In this document: positions 1 to 6,102 of the stretch, one piece after another
How positions within the stretch are numbered: position 1 is the stretch's first letter
How the letters are laid out: every line of letters starts with the position of its first letter
Assembly (NCBI GenBank): GCA_031278025.1
Contig: JAITLF010000247.1
Location: 1 to 6,102, forward strand
Direction: 5' to 3'
DNA length: 6,102 nt
Origin: Treponema sp.
GTDB taxonomy: Bacteria > Spirochaetota > Spirochaetia > Treponematales > Breznakiellaceae
Translations under genes and position numbers: made by a program
The notes under the pieces: model-generated
Database searches by the model: none
What the model saw: only the letters and a program-made list of their open reading frames with translations
What the model was told of the DNA's origin: nothing

Positions 1-210
1 ATGGGAATCGTCTTCTCATTTCTCGTTATTTTGATTATTGCCGTTACCCTGTCAGGAAAGGTGATCCGCGCCCTTCACTGGGACAAGGACGTACAGCAGC
101 CCGCGAAGGCGCCCGCGGCCGCAGGACCCGCCTTGGCGGGGGGCAATCAGGGCGCGGTAACCGCCGCCATCAGCGCCGCGGTGACCGAATACCGGAAAAG
201 TCAACCGTAA
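1..210 (+). CDS. oadG: Oxaloacetate decarboxylase gamma subunit (OadG), 5' end cut by window edge
   Basis: This is the small membrane anchor subunit of the Na+-pumping oxaloacetate decarboxylase. In the family it holds the cytoplasmic alpha subunit onto the membrane beta subunit. The visible 69 residues are one hydrophobic helix (about 1-17, beginning MGIVFSFLVILI), a short basic stretch, an Ala/Pro/Gly linker (about 34-50) and a C-terminal helix (51-65, GAVTAAISAAVTEYR) typical of OadG tails. The ATG at base 1 is probably not the start. In OadG proteins the GMGIVF motif lies inside the first helix, usually after about ten residues, so the real start should be just upstream of the window. The identification rests on this architecture and on oadA and oadB following directly. 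Methylmalonyl-CoA decarboxylase delta subunits look similar, but the oadA partner argues for oxaloacetate. Confidence 0.85.
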   Translation: MGIVFSFLVILIIAVTLSGKVIRALHWDKDVQQPAKAPAAAGPALAGGNQGAVTAAISAAVTEYRKSQP

Positions 211-223
211 AAACGAAGTGAAT

Positions 224-286
224 GTAATACCGGCCGGTGGCCGGCGTTACAGGAGGGCCGGAAAACGGCCGCCTGCCCCAGGCAGG
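224..286 (+). other. Three consecutive GC-rich hairpins between oadG and oadA
   Basis: The 147-base spacer between the oadG stop and the oadA start holds three stem-loops in a row. The first pairs 224-235 with 239-250 (GTAATACCGGCC with GGCCGGCGTTAC; one mismatch, one wobble, 3-base loop). The second pairs GGCCG at 256-260 with CGGCC at 266-270 around GAAAA. The third pairs CCTGCC at 272-277 with GGCAGG at 281-286 around a 3-base loop. Only a GTTT follows, so this is not a convincing intrinsic terminator. Inference: the structures could adjust relative expression of oadG and oadA by attenuation, processing or mRNA protection. I recognise no riboswitch class here. Confidence 0.5.
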
Positions 287-357
287 GTTTGCGTACCCGC
301 CGTATGGTAACAGGCCCCCTCTGAATAATTACAATTAATTACGTTTAAGGAAAAGAA

Positions 358-2406
358 ATGTCTAAAGTACAACTTACCGACCTGGTTCTAAGGGACGCCC
401 ATCAGTCCCTTTTCGCTACCCGTATGGTCACCTCCGATATGCTCCCCATTGCCGACAAGCTCGACAAGGTGGGGTATTTTGCCCTGGAAGCCTGGGGCGG
501 CGCCACTTTTGACTCCTGCATCCGTTTTCTGAACGAGGATCCCTGGGAAAGGCTCAAAAAACTCAAAAAGGCCCTTCCCAATACCAGGATCATGATGTTG
601 CTCCGTGGGCAGAACCTCCTGGGTTACCGGCACTATGCCGATGATGTGGTGGCGAAGTTCGTTGAATATGCCGCGAAAGACGGGGTGGACATCTTCCGTA
701 TCTTCGACGCGGTGAACGATCCCCGGAATTTCCAGGCCGCCACCAACGCCGCCAAAAAGACCGGTAAGCACATCCAGGCGGCCATCTCCTACGCGGTTAC
801 GCCTTTCCACACCATCGAAAAATACGCCGAGCTTGCGAAGCAGTACGTTGATATCGGCGCGGATTCGATCTGTATCAAGGATATGTCCGGCCTTCTCAAG
901 CCCTACGAAGGCTACAAGCTGGTCAAGGCCATCAAGAAGGTGACGGATATTCCCGTGGAGATCCACACCCACGCCACTACCGGCATGTCCGTGGCAACCC
1001 TGACCAAATGCGCCGAAGCCGGCGCCGAAATACTGGACACGGTGATCTCCTCCCTGGCTATGGGTACAAGCCACAGTCCTACCGAAACCATGGTAGAAAT
1101 CTTCAAGGGTACCGAATACGACACGGGCCTTGACACCGGCCTGCTTCTGGAAATTGCCGCCTATTTCCGGGAGGTCCGGAAAAACTACAAGAAATTCGAA
1201 TCTTCCTTCCTGGGCGCGGATACCCGTATCCTGGTAAGCCAGGTGCCGGGGGGGATGCTCTCCAATCTGGAAAGCCAGCTTAAAGAGCAGGGCGCTTCGG
1301 ACAAGATCGACGCGGTACTCAAGGAAATCGCCGTGGTACAGAAGGACTCCGGCTACCCGCCCCTGGTTACGCCCACCAGCCAGATCGTGGGAACCCAGGC
1401 GGTGTTCAACGTGCTTTTCGGCCGCTACAACCGGCTTTCCGGCGAATTCCAGGACCTTATGGCGGGCAAGTACGGCGCCTGTCCGGCTCCCAAAAACCAG
1501 GACGTTGTCAAGAAAGCCCTGGAAGGCCTCAAGATGAGCGAGGAAATTACCCACCGTCCCGCCGACGATATCCCGCCCGAATATGAAAAACTGGAAGCGG
1601 ATTGCAAGGAACTTTTGGGCACGGATACCGTCAGCGCCGAGGATGTACTTACCCTGGCGATGTTCCCCAAGGTGGCCCCGGGCTTCTTCAAGAAGCGCGG
1701 CGAAGGCCCGGTGGTGTTCAAGCCTGAACCGGAAACGCCCCAGGCCGCCGCTCCCGCAGCCCCGGCCCCCGGCGCGGCCGCCCGGTATAGCGTCAACGTC
1801 AACGGCGCCAACTACGATGTCGTGGTGGCCCCTGCCGGTACGGTCGCCGTCACCCCGGCCCCGGGCGGGACGGCCTCCGTACCCGCCGCGCCGGCAGTTT
1901 CCGGCGGTACGACCATTGCCGCGCCCGTGGCCGGTACCATCATCCGCTATATCGCGGCCGAAGGCGCCCAGGTCAAGTCCGGCGACACGATCCTCATCAT
2001 CGAATCCATGAAGATGGAACTTGAGATAAAGTCCACAGCCTCGGGCCCCGTCCACTTCCTGGCGCCCGCCGGCGCCCAGGTTGCCGCCCAGCAGCCCGTC
2101 GCCTCTATCGGCGGCACGGTTTCCGCCGCTCCGGCTCCGGCCCCCGCACAAGCCGCGCCGGTCCCCACAACTCCGGCCGCCCCGGTTTCCTCAGGCGGCA
2201 CGGCGATAAATGCCCCCGTAGCCGGTACCGTCATCCGTTACGCGGTGAACGAAGGCACGGCGGTCAATTCCGGGGACACCATCATTATCATCGAGTCCAT
2301 GAAGATGGAACTGGAAATAAAGGCAACCGCCGCGGGAAAGGTACATTTCCTGGCGCCCACCGGTGCACAGGTCGCGTCCCAGCAGCCCATCGCCGAAATA
2401 CAATAA
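358..2406 (+). CDS. oadA: Oxaloacetate decarboxylase alpha subunit (OadA) with two tandem biotinyl domains
   Basis: This cytoplasmic subunit moves the carboxyl group of oxaloacetate to a protein-bound biotin, releasing pyruvate. At 682 residues it is about 90 longer than usual OadA. The carboxyltransferase TIM barrel occupies about 4-265. It has the metal site D13 in LRDAHQS, the carboxylatable K174 in CIKDMSG, and H203/H205 in EIHTHATTG; these match the known Vibrio residues D17, K178, H207 and H209 at a constant offset of 4. The conserved C-terminal carboxyltransferase region follows (about 270-450, ending MFPKVAPGFFKKRGEGP), then an Ala/Pro linker, a YSVNVNGANYDVVV strand module (477-490), and two biotinyl barrels (about 519-585 and 616-682) with biotin lysines K552 and K649 in ESMKM. 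AAGGAAAAG at 347-355 is the ribosome-binding site. PycB-type pyruvate carboxylase subunits share these domains, but the flanking oadG and oadB point to the Na+ pump. Confidence 0.96.
   Translation: MSKVQLTDLVLRDAHQSLFATRMVTSDMLPIADKLDKVGYFALEAWGGATFDSCIRFLNEDPWERLKKLKKALPNTRIMMLLRGQNLLGYRHYADDVVAKFVEYAAKDGVDIFRIFDAVNDPRNFQAATNAAKKTGKHIQAAISYAVTPFHTIEKYAELAKQYVDIGADSICIKDMSGLLKPYEGYKLVKAIKKVTDIPVEIHTHATTGMSVATLTKCAEAGAEILDTVISSLAMGTSHSPTETMVEIFKGTEYDTGLDTGLLLEIAAYFREVRKNYKKFESSFLGADTRILVSQVPGGMLSNLESQLKEQGASDKIDAVLKEIAVVQKDSGYPPLVTPTSQIVGTQAVFNVLFGRYNRLSGEFQDLMAGKYGACPAPKNQDVVKKALEGLKMSEEITHRPADDIPPEYEKLEADCKELLGTDTVSAEDVLTLAMFPKVAPGFFKKRGEGPVVFKPEPETPQAAAPAAPAPGAAARYSVNVNGANYDVVVAPAGTVAVTPAPGGTASVPAAPAVSGGTTIAAPVAGTIIRYIAAEGAQVKSGDTILIIESMKMELEIKSTASGPVHFLAPAGAQVAAQQPVASIGGTVSAAPAPAPAQAAPVPTTPAAPVSSGGTAINAPVAGTVIRYAVNEGTAVNSGDTIIIIESMKMELEIKATAAGKVHFLAPTGAQVASQQPIAEIQ
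1915..2400 (+). repeat. Tandem duplication inside oadA: two biotinyl domains
   Basis: Residues 520-584 (1915-2109) and 617-681 (2206-2400) of OadA align without gaps at a spacing of 97 codons (291 bases). I count 49 identities in 65 positions, about 75%. Both copies contain APVAGT, SGDTI, IIESMKMELEIK, VHFLAP and GAQVA. Each barrel is preceded by an Ala/Pro-rich linker and a GGT, so the duplicated unit looks like linker plus barrel. The YSVNVNGANYDV strand module before the first linker is not repeated. Synonymous changes are scattered through the copies, so the duplication is not fresh, yet both biotinylation motifs are intact. Confidence 0.92.
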
Positions 2407-2418
2407 GGAAGCGCCACT

Positions 2419-3831
2419 ATGTTAAACCAAAAAATGGATCCGGTATTTGTTACCAAGATATGCCTGCTCATTGTAATAGGCGCGTTCGCCGTTTCCCTGG
2501 TGAGCGCCGCTTTCAGCCCCCGCGCGGAAGCCCAGTCGCAAATTTCCAGTGACAATCTGCCCTCTATCCATAACCTGGACGGGATCATCCCCAACAGCGA
2601 AAATCTTCCCCGGGTTTCTCTGGGTAGTTTTCTGCGAAACATAGCGGAAACCACCGGCCTCTATGCCTTTATCAATGGCTCGGGCCCCGAAGGGACGCCC
2701 AAGGCAATGGAGACTCCCGCCGGTATTCCCATAACCATTTTCGGCTGGCAGGAATTACTCATGGTGGCGGTAGGTTTCCTCATCGTATACCTGGGGGCGG
2801 CCAAGAATTTTGAACCCTTGCTCCTCATACCTATCGGCTTCGGGACCATCTTCGTAAATATTCCCTTTGCCAACATGGGGGAAGCTCCCCACGGTATGCT
2901 GCACATTATTTACGAAAGCGGCGTGGGCAACGAATTCTTCCCCATGATTATCTTCATGGGCATAGGCGCCATGACCGATTTCGGCCCGCTTATCGCCAAC
3001 CCCAAAACCGCCCTTCTGGGCGCGGCGGCCCAGTTCGGCGTGTTCGGGACCCTCTTCGGCATCGCCCTGGCCAACTACCTCCCCGGGGTGGCCTTTAACC
3101 TCAAGGAGGCCTGTTCCGTGGCGATCATCGGCGGCGCGGACGGCCCTACCACCATCTACATCGCGGCAAAGCTGGCCCCCCACCTCCTGGCAACGGTTGC
3201 GGTTGCGGCCTATTCCTATATGGCCCTGGTACCCGTAATCCAGCCGCCCATCATGAAACTCCTTACCACCAAACATGAACGCCTCATCAGGATGAAGCAG
3301 CTCAGGCCGGTTTCCAAGATCGAGAAGATCGCTTTTCCCCTGGTGGTGTTTACCCTGGCGATCCTTCTTATCCCTTCGGCGGCGCCCCTTATCGGCTGTC
3401 TCATGTTCGGCAATTTTATCCGGGAATGCGGCGTAGTGGAACGGCTTTCCAAGACTCTGCAGAACGAGCTGATCAACATTGTAACCATTTTTCTTTCCCT
3501 GGGCGTAGGCAGCCAGATGACTCCCGAGCGCTTTCTCAACCCCTCGTCGCTCATCATCGTAGTCATGGGCCTCATAGCCTTTGCCATCGCCACCGCCACC
3601 GGTATTATTGTGGCAAAGATCATGAACCTTTTCCTCAAGGAGAAGATCAACCCCCTCATCGGTTCCGCCGGCGTTTCCGCGGTCCCCATGGCCGCCCGGG
3701 TTTCCAACAAGGTCGGTCTGGAATACGATCCCGGCAACTTCCTCCTGATGCACGCCATGGGACCCAATGTCTCGGGGGTTATCGGGACCGCCATAGCCGC
3801 GGGTGTCATGATAGCGGTCTACGGCGGGTAA
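2419..3831 (+). CDS. oadB: Oxaloacetate decarboxylase beta subunit (OadB), Na+-translocating, N-terminally extended
   Basis: This integral membrane subunit decarboxylates carboxybiotin on OadA and exports Na+. The protein has 470 residues. The Na+ and proton pathway residues known from Klebsiella OadB are all present at a constant offset of +38: D241 in GGADGPT (D203), Y267 (Y229), N411 (N373), G415 (G377), S420 (S382) and R427 (R389). Other family signatures are [14 protein letters not shown] (129-142), [13 protein letters not shown] (178-190) and a C-terminal [18 protein letters not shown] (445-462). Many hydrophobic segments follow the OadB pattern. The N-terminus is unusual: a hydrophobic stretch at about 12-32 ends in SPRAEAQ, resembling a signal peptide with an AEA site at 36-38, and a polar segment (about 39-105) follows before the usual first helix. 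The ribosome-binding site TAAGGAAG (2404-2411) overlaps the oadA stop, so the genes are probably translationally coupled. ATG at 2434 is an alternative start. Confidence 0.95.
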   Translation: MLNQKMDPVFVTKICLLIVIGAFAVSLVSAAFSPRAEAQSQISSDNLPSIHNLDGIIPNSENLPRVSLGSFLRNIAETTGLYAFINGSGPEGTPKAMETPAGIPITIFGWQELLMVAVGFLIVYLGAAKNFEPLLLIPIGFGTIFVNIPFANMGEAPHGMLHIIYESGVGNEFFPMIIFMGIGAMTDFGPLIANPKTALLGAAAQFGVFGTLFGIALANYLPGVAFNLKEACSVAIIGGADGPTTIYIAAKLAPHLLATVAVAAYSYMALVPVIQPPIMKLLTTKHERLIRMKQLRPVSKIEKIAFPLVVFTLAILLIPSAAPLIGCLMFGNFIRECGVVERLSKTLQNELINIVTIFLSLGVGSQMTPERFLNPSSLIIVVMGLIAFAIATATGIIVAKIMNLFLKEKINPLIGSAGVSAVPMAARVSNKVGLEYDPGNFLLMHAMGPNVSGVIGTAIAAGVMIAVYGG

Positions 3832-3869
3832 GTTAAAAACTGTTAATTCATTTTATAATAATGGGCGCA

Positions 3870-3903
3870 TCTGACCGCTTCACCCTTTAACGAAGCGGTC
3901 AGA
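3870..3903. terminator. Perfect 12-bp inverted repeat after oadB, possible terminator
   Basis: TCTGACCGCTTC (3870-3881) pairs perfectly with GAAGCGGTCAGA (3892-3903) around a 10-base loop, 38 bases after the oadB stop. It lies between two converging genes, where a terminator is expected. No T-tract follows on either strand, so an intrinsic rho-independent mechanism is not shown; it may instead stabilise the 3' end of the mRNA. The right arm is also part of an overlapping short palindrome, CGGTC-A-GACCG (3896-3906). Confidence 0.5.
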
Positions 3904-3919
3904 CCGGGCTATCCGCTAT

Positions 3920-3957
3920 AATACATTGTGCCGCCAACACCAACGGCACAATGTATT
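3920..3957. repeat. Perfect 14-bp inverted repeat in the convergent gap
   Basis: AATACATTGTGCCG (3920-3933) pairs with CGGCACAATGTATT (3944-3957) around the 10-base loop CCAACACCAA. It sits 16 bases after the previous inverted repeat, whose loop is also 10 bases. The stem has an A/T-rich base and a GC-rich tip. There is no T-tract. It may be a second, back-up transcription end signal for either strand, or a binding site; nothing in the sequence decides which. Confidence 0.55.
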
Positions 3958-4034
3958 CCGCTTCTATCCCTTGCGCGCCTTCGGCCCTTTTAAGGAAGAC
4001 CGTTGCCCCGGCTGCCGCCCCAATCGGCTCATCG

Positions 4035-4082
4035 AGGGGCTAAAGCCCCTTTGCGCTTGCGGGTTTTATGCGCGAAGCGCAA
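4035..4082. repeat. Two adjacent GC-rich hairpins downstream of the oxidoreductase gene
   Basis: AGGGGC (4035-4040) pairs with GCCCCT (4045-4050) around TAAA. Immediately next, TTGCGCTT (4051-4058) pairs with AAGCGCAA (4075-4082) around a 16-base loop that contains GGGTTTTATG. The pair lies 7 to 54 bases past the stop of the − strand oxidoreductase. It could form the 3' end of that transcript, but no T-run follows on that strand. The GC-rich composition and paired hairpins are also typical of dispersed intergenic repeats of the REP type; one copy cannot show that. Confidence 0.45.
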
Positions 4083-4089
4083 CGAACTG

Positions 4090-5559
4090 CTAGTGGGTTC
4101 CATCTATGATGGCGCCCTGCTGTTTTAAGATTCCCTGTAGTTCGCCAACGTGCTTCTCCAGCGCCCTGGGAGAAATTCCCCGCTTGACACAGAGGGCGGC
4201 GGCGGCTCCCGCTGCCTGGCCGGTAACCATAGTCTGGTGCAGGTACCGTAAATACGCATCCCGGTCGGTGGACACATGCTTGCCCGCTATCAGCATATTC
4301 TCGACTTTTAGCGGTACCAGGCAGCGGTAGGGAATATCGTAGGAACCGTCGTCCTGGGGACAGACCTTTGCCACCTGGGCAATGGTATTTTGATCCACCG
4401 TATGGTGGGCGCCGGCCTTAAAATGACTCTTGCCGATCACGTCGTCAAATTCCTGTCCCGCCGCGATATCATTTTTGGTCAGCTTATAATCGCCCATGAT
4501 CCGGCGGCCTTCCCGCAGGCGAAGCTCCGGACACATACGCGTTAGATAGGCATTCTCAAAACCGGGGATGTACTTCCGGAAAAATTTGAGCGCTATGGCG
4601 TTTTGCCGCCGGCACTCAATTTCTCCCTTGGTAATGTCCCATGCGTCGTCGGTGAGAACTTCCGGCACCTGGGACGAATGTTGCATGTGCGCCTGAACAT
4701 GCCCATCCTCACGGGGGATAAGGAAGAATCCGATGCCGGAGAATTTGTGCCATTCCCCGGTTTCAAGTCCCTTTTTATGAATAGAGGCGAATCCCATAAA
4801 CTCACCGAACAGCTTAGGGTCGTCGCAGGTACGGTAGAATTCCAGCGCTTTCTGATGCGCTATTTTTTTCCGTTCATCCGACCAGTGCGGCAGAATATGT
4901 TCAAACCAGGCAAGCTGTTCCGGGTTCTTGTGAATCCAGTCCAGAAGCTCTTTCCAGTTTACGCCGTCCATGGTGAAAGAAAGCGTATGGGGTTGTACGG
5001 TTTGTTTGTCCACGTACTCATAAGGAGCGCCCGCACGCACCGCTACGTCACCCTCACCGGTGCAGTCAATGATAATCTTACCGCTGATGATCATGGTGCC
5101 GTTGGTGTTTTCCACCACCACGCCGGTTACTTTATCACCGTCCTGGACGACATCTACAACCAAACTGTGAAGCAGCAATTCTACCCCTTCTTCTTCCATC
5201 ATTTCGAAAATCGTAATGGAAAACCAGTCCGGATCTACATACGAAAAAGTGTAACCTGCTTCCAGGCGGTGTTCCGGCTTGATGTGGGGAAGCGCATGGC
5301 CCTCCTTTAACATTCTGGCATGAATCTCTTCAATAATACCCGCCGCATCCTGCTCGCCCCGGGGGTTAAACAGGTGGGCAAAGGCGAATCCCGGAGGGCC
5401 GGAAAAGCCAAGCTGCCCTCCCAGTGCGCCTACCCGCTCTATCAGCAGGGTAGACGCGCCGCCCCGGGCCGCCGCGATAGCCGCCGCTATACCGGAAGTC
5501 CCGCCGCCGCATACGATGACGTCATATTTTTTGTCAACAACAATCTGTTTTCTTGCCAC
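4090..5559 (-). CDS. FAD-dependent oxidoreductase (FAD_oxidored-like family), substrate unknown
   Basis: This is a 489-residue soluble flavoprotein. The N-terminus is a classic dinucleotide-binding Rossmann fold: strand YDVIVCGGGTSGIAAAIAAA (12-31) with the GGGTSG loop (18-23), ending in the acidic E41 that usually contacts the FAD ribose. A second flavin motif, DCTGEGDVAVRAGAPY, lies at 165-180. Near residues 347-361 there is R-x-REGRRIMGDYKLT, and the C-terminal flavin-closing segment is NMLIAGKHVSTD (421-432) with the helix GQAAGAAAALCVKRG (447-461). This set fits the FAD-dependent oxidoreductase family typified by Pfam FAD_oxidored. I see no iron-sulphur cysteine clusters, signal peptide or membrane helix. 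The start is GTG (5557-5559), supported by a good ribosome-binding site and by the upstream stop only 15 bases away. The family covers varied, mostly untested reactions, so the substrate is open; the partner gene upstream gives no clue that I can read. Confidence 0.85.
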   Translation of the reverse strand: MARKQIVVDKKYDVIVCGGGTSGIAAAIAAARGGASTLLIERVGALGGQLGFSGPPGFAFAHLFNPRGEQDAAGIIEEIHARMLKEGHALPHIKPEHRLEAGYTFSYVDPDWFSITIFEMMEEEGVELLLHSLVVDVVQDGDKVTGVVVENTNGTMIISGKIIIDCTGEGDVAVRAGAPYEYVDKQTVQPHTLSFTMDGVNWKELLDWIHKNPEQLAWFEHILPHWSDERKKIAHQKALEFYRTCDDPKLFGEFMGFASIHKKGLETGEWHKFSGIGFFLIPREDGHVQAHMQHSSQVPEVLTDDAWDITKGEIECRRQNAIALKFFRKYIPGFENAYLTRMCPELRLREGRRIMGDYKLTKNDIAAGQEFDDVIGKSHFKAGAHHTVDQNTIAQVAKVCPQDDGSYDIPYRCLVPLKVENMLIAGKHVSTDRDAYLRYLHQTMVTGQAAGAAAALCVKRGISPRALEKHVGELQGILKQQGAIIDGTH

Positions 5560-5568
5560 GATTCGCTT

Positions 5569-5576
5569 CTCCCTCT
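5569..5576 (-). promoter_or_regulatory. Ribosome-binding site that fixes the GTG start of the oxidoreductase
   Basis: On the − strand AGAGGGAG lies 9 bases before GTG at 5559-5557 and overlaps the TAG stop (5577-5575) of the upstream gene. A purine-rich site at this spacing, with the Rossmann strand starting eleven residues later, supports GTG over any internal ATG. The overlap with the stop suggests translational coupling of the two genes. Confidence 0.7.
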
Positions 5577-6102
5577 ATTTCCTGAACTCTTCAATTGACA
5601 TCGCGGCTTTACCGTTTGGAAGCGCGACCGGTTCTACGATGCCTTCGCTGTGCAACGCCCAGGGAAGGATAATACCGTCATGCCCTCCTCTTCCGCCTAT
5701 TACCACTACTTCCACATCCTTAGGCGTTCTGGTTACCGGCATGGGATGGCGATTTGCGAAACTGGCCGGACGTACCGGAACAAGACCCCTGTTTCGTACC
5801 ATTGGTACTTCATGATAACAGTAAGTATGAATATGTTCCTGAATCATTTCCTTAGTGTAGCCGGCTCTTTTCAACATCATGCCGTGATCGGGGGTAAGGC
5901 AGATGACCAGCGGCCCGGGCATGTATGCGTTATTGGAACCAAGGGTAGTACAGCAGTGGGTGATTGTATCCAACAGATCGTAGCCGTCCAGGCTGAGGAA
6001 ATCGATGACATCGTGGATCGGTTCGGCTTTAAGGACATATACCGTTGTCGTATTTTTGTCAAAGTGATCCTCGTTGATCATGTTCCACTGGGCCAGATCC
6101 GG
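5575..6102 (-). CDS. Unrecognised protein, C-terminal part; coupled to the oxidoreductase; N-terminus outside window
   Basis: The reading frame is open to the right edge: seven codons (PDLAQWN) precede the first visible Met at 6079-6081, so that Met is probably internal. About 175 residues are visible. Counted from that Met, they include HCCTTLG (42-48) with a vicinal cysteine pair, PGPLVICLTPDHGMMLKRAG (55-74), a His/Cys-rich EHIHTYCYHEVP (82-93), and a hydrophobic strand VEVVVI (123-128) followed by the glycine-rich loop GGRGGHDG (129-136). The strand-glycine-loop and the scattered His and Cys residues could form a cofactor or metal site, but that is inference. The PDHG...RAGYTKEMIQ helix followed by VVVIGG-x-GGH vaguely recalls uncharacterised bacterial proteins that I cannot name. 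There is no membrane helix in the visible part. It ends 15 bases before the oxidoreductase start, so the two probably act in one pathway. Confidence 0.75.
   Translation of the reverse strand, partial: PDLAQWNMINEDHFDKNTTTVYVLKAEPIHDVIDFLSLDGYDLLDTITHCCTTLGSNNAYMPGPLVICLTPDHGMMLKRAGYTKEMIQEHIHTYCYHEVPMVRNRGLVPVRPASFANRHPMPVTRTPKDVEVVVIGGRGGHDGIILPWALHSEGIVEPVALPNGKAAMSIEEFRK

Noticed and set aside
1741..1910. Ala/Pro-rich low-complexity DNA in oadA that could suggest a frameshift or misassembly
   Set aside because: The reading frame is continuous, and Ala/Pro linkers before a biotinyl domain are normal in this family.
388..2151. Long open frame of 587 codons on the strand opposite oadA
   Set aside because: It mirrors the strong G/C third-position bias of oadA. 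Its translation is low-complexity Gly/Arg/His-rich sequence with no recognisable domain, whereas the + frame is unmistakably OadA.
2755..3753. 332-codon open frame opposite oadB
   Set aside because: It is a shadow of oadB with a His/Gly/Asp-rich composition and no motif. The forward frame contains every OadB ion-site residue.
3854..3922. TATAAT hexamers at 3854-3859 and 3917-3922 that look like −10 promoter boxes
   Set aside because: Neither has a convincing −35 box at the right spacing, and no gene starts downstream on that strand. AT-rich sequence between convergent genes yields such matches by chance.
4603..5310. 235-codon + strand frame across the oxidoreductase gene
   Set aside because: It is antisense to a well-supported flavoprotein, and its translation has no recognisable motif and no plausible ribosome-binding site.
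1..6102. CRISPR array, tRNA, rRNA, transposon ends or phage genes
   Set aside because: I found no regularly spaced direct repeats, no tRNA-like cloverleaf, no rRNA-like sequence, and no transposase or integrase motifs on either strand.

Overview
The window holds two blocks of genes that converge on a gene-free gap of about 260 bases. The + strand carries a sodium-pumping oxaloacetate decarboxylase operon in the order oadG (5' end cut by the window edge), oadA, oadB. The − strand carries the downstream part of another operon: an unrecognised gene that runs off the right edge, followed by a flavin-dependent oxidoreductase.

The + strand operon encodes a membrane decarboxylase. OadA transfers the carboxyl group of oxaloacetate to biotin. 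OadB decarboxylates carboxybiotin and exports Na+. OadG anchors OadA to the membrane. The three genes are complete enough to name with confidence, and every catalytic and ion-site residue I could check is present. The main oddity is that OadA ends in two tandem biotinyl domains, about 75% identical to each other and each with an ESMKM biotinylation motif, where one is normal. OadB also has an N-terminal extension that looks like a signal peptide or an extra membrane helix. The oadG-oadA spacer holds three small GC-rich hairpins.

The convergent gap (3832-4089) holds four inverted repeats and no gene. Two are perfect, with 12 and 14 bp arms and 10-base loops. The other two are adjacent short GC-rich hairpins near the end of the oxidoreductase gene. 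They are plausible bidirectional terminators or a repeat-element remnant, but none has a good T-tract.

The − strand oxidoreductase starts at GTG, with its Shine-Dalgarno sequence overlapping the stop codon of the gene upstream, so the two are probably translationally coupled. Their substrate is not evident.

The organism is a bacterium, most likely a fermentative anaerobe, with moderately GC-rich DNA and a strong G/C preference at third codon positions. A treponeme-like spirochaete is my guess from general impression only. No transposase, integrase, tRNA, rRNA or CRISPR array is visible.
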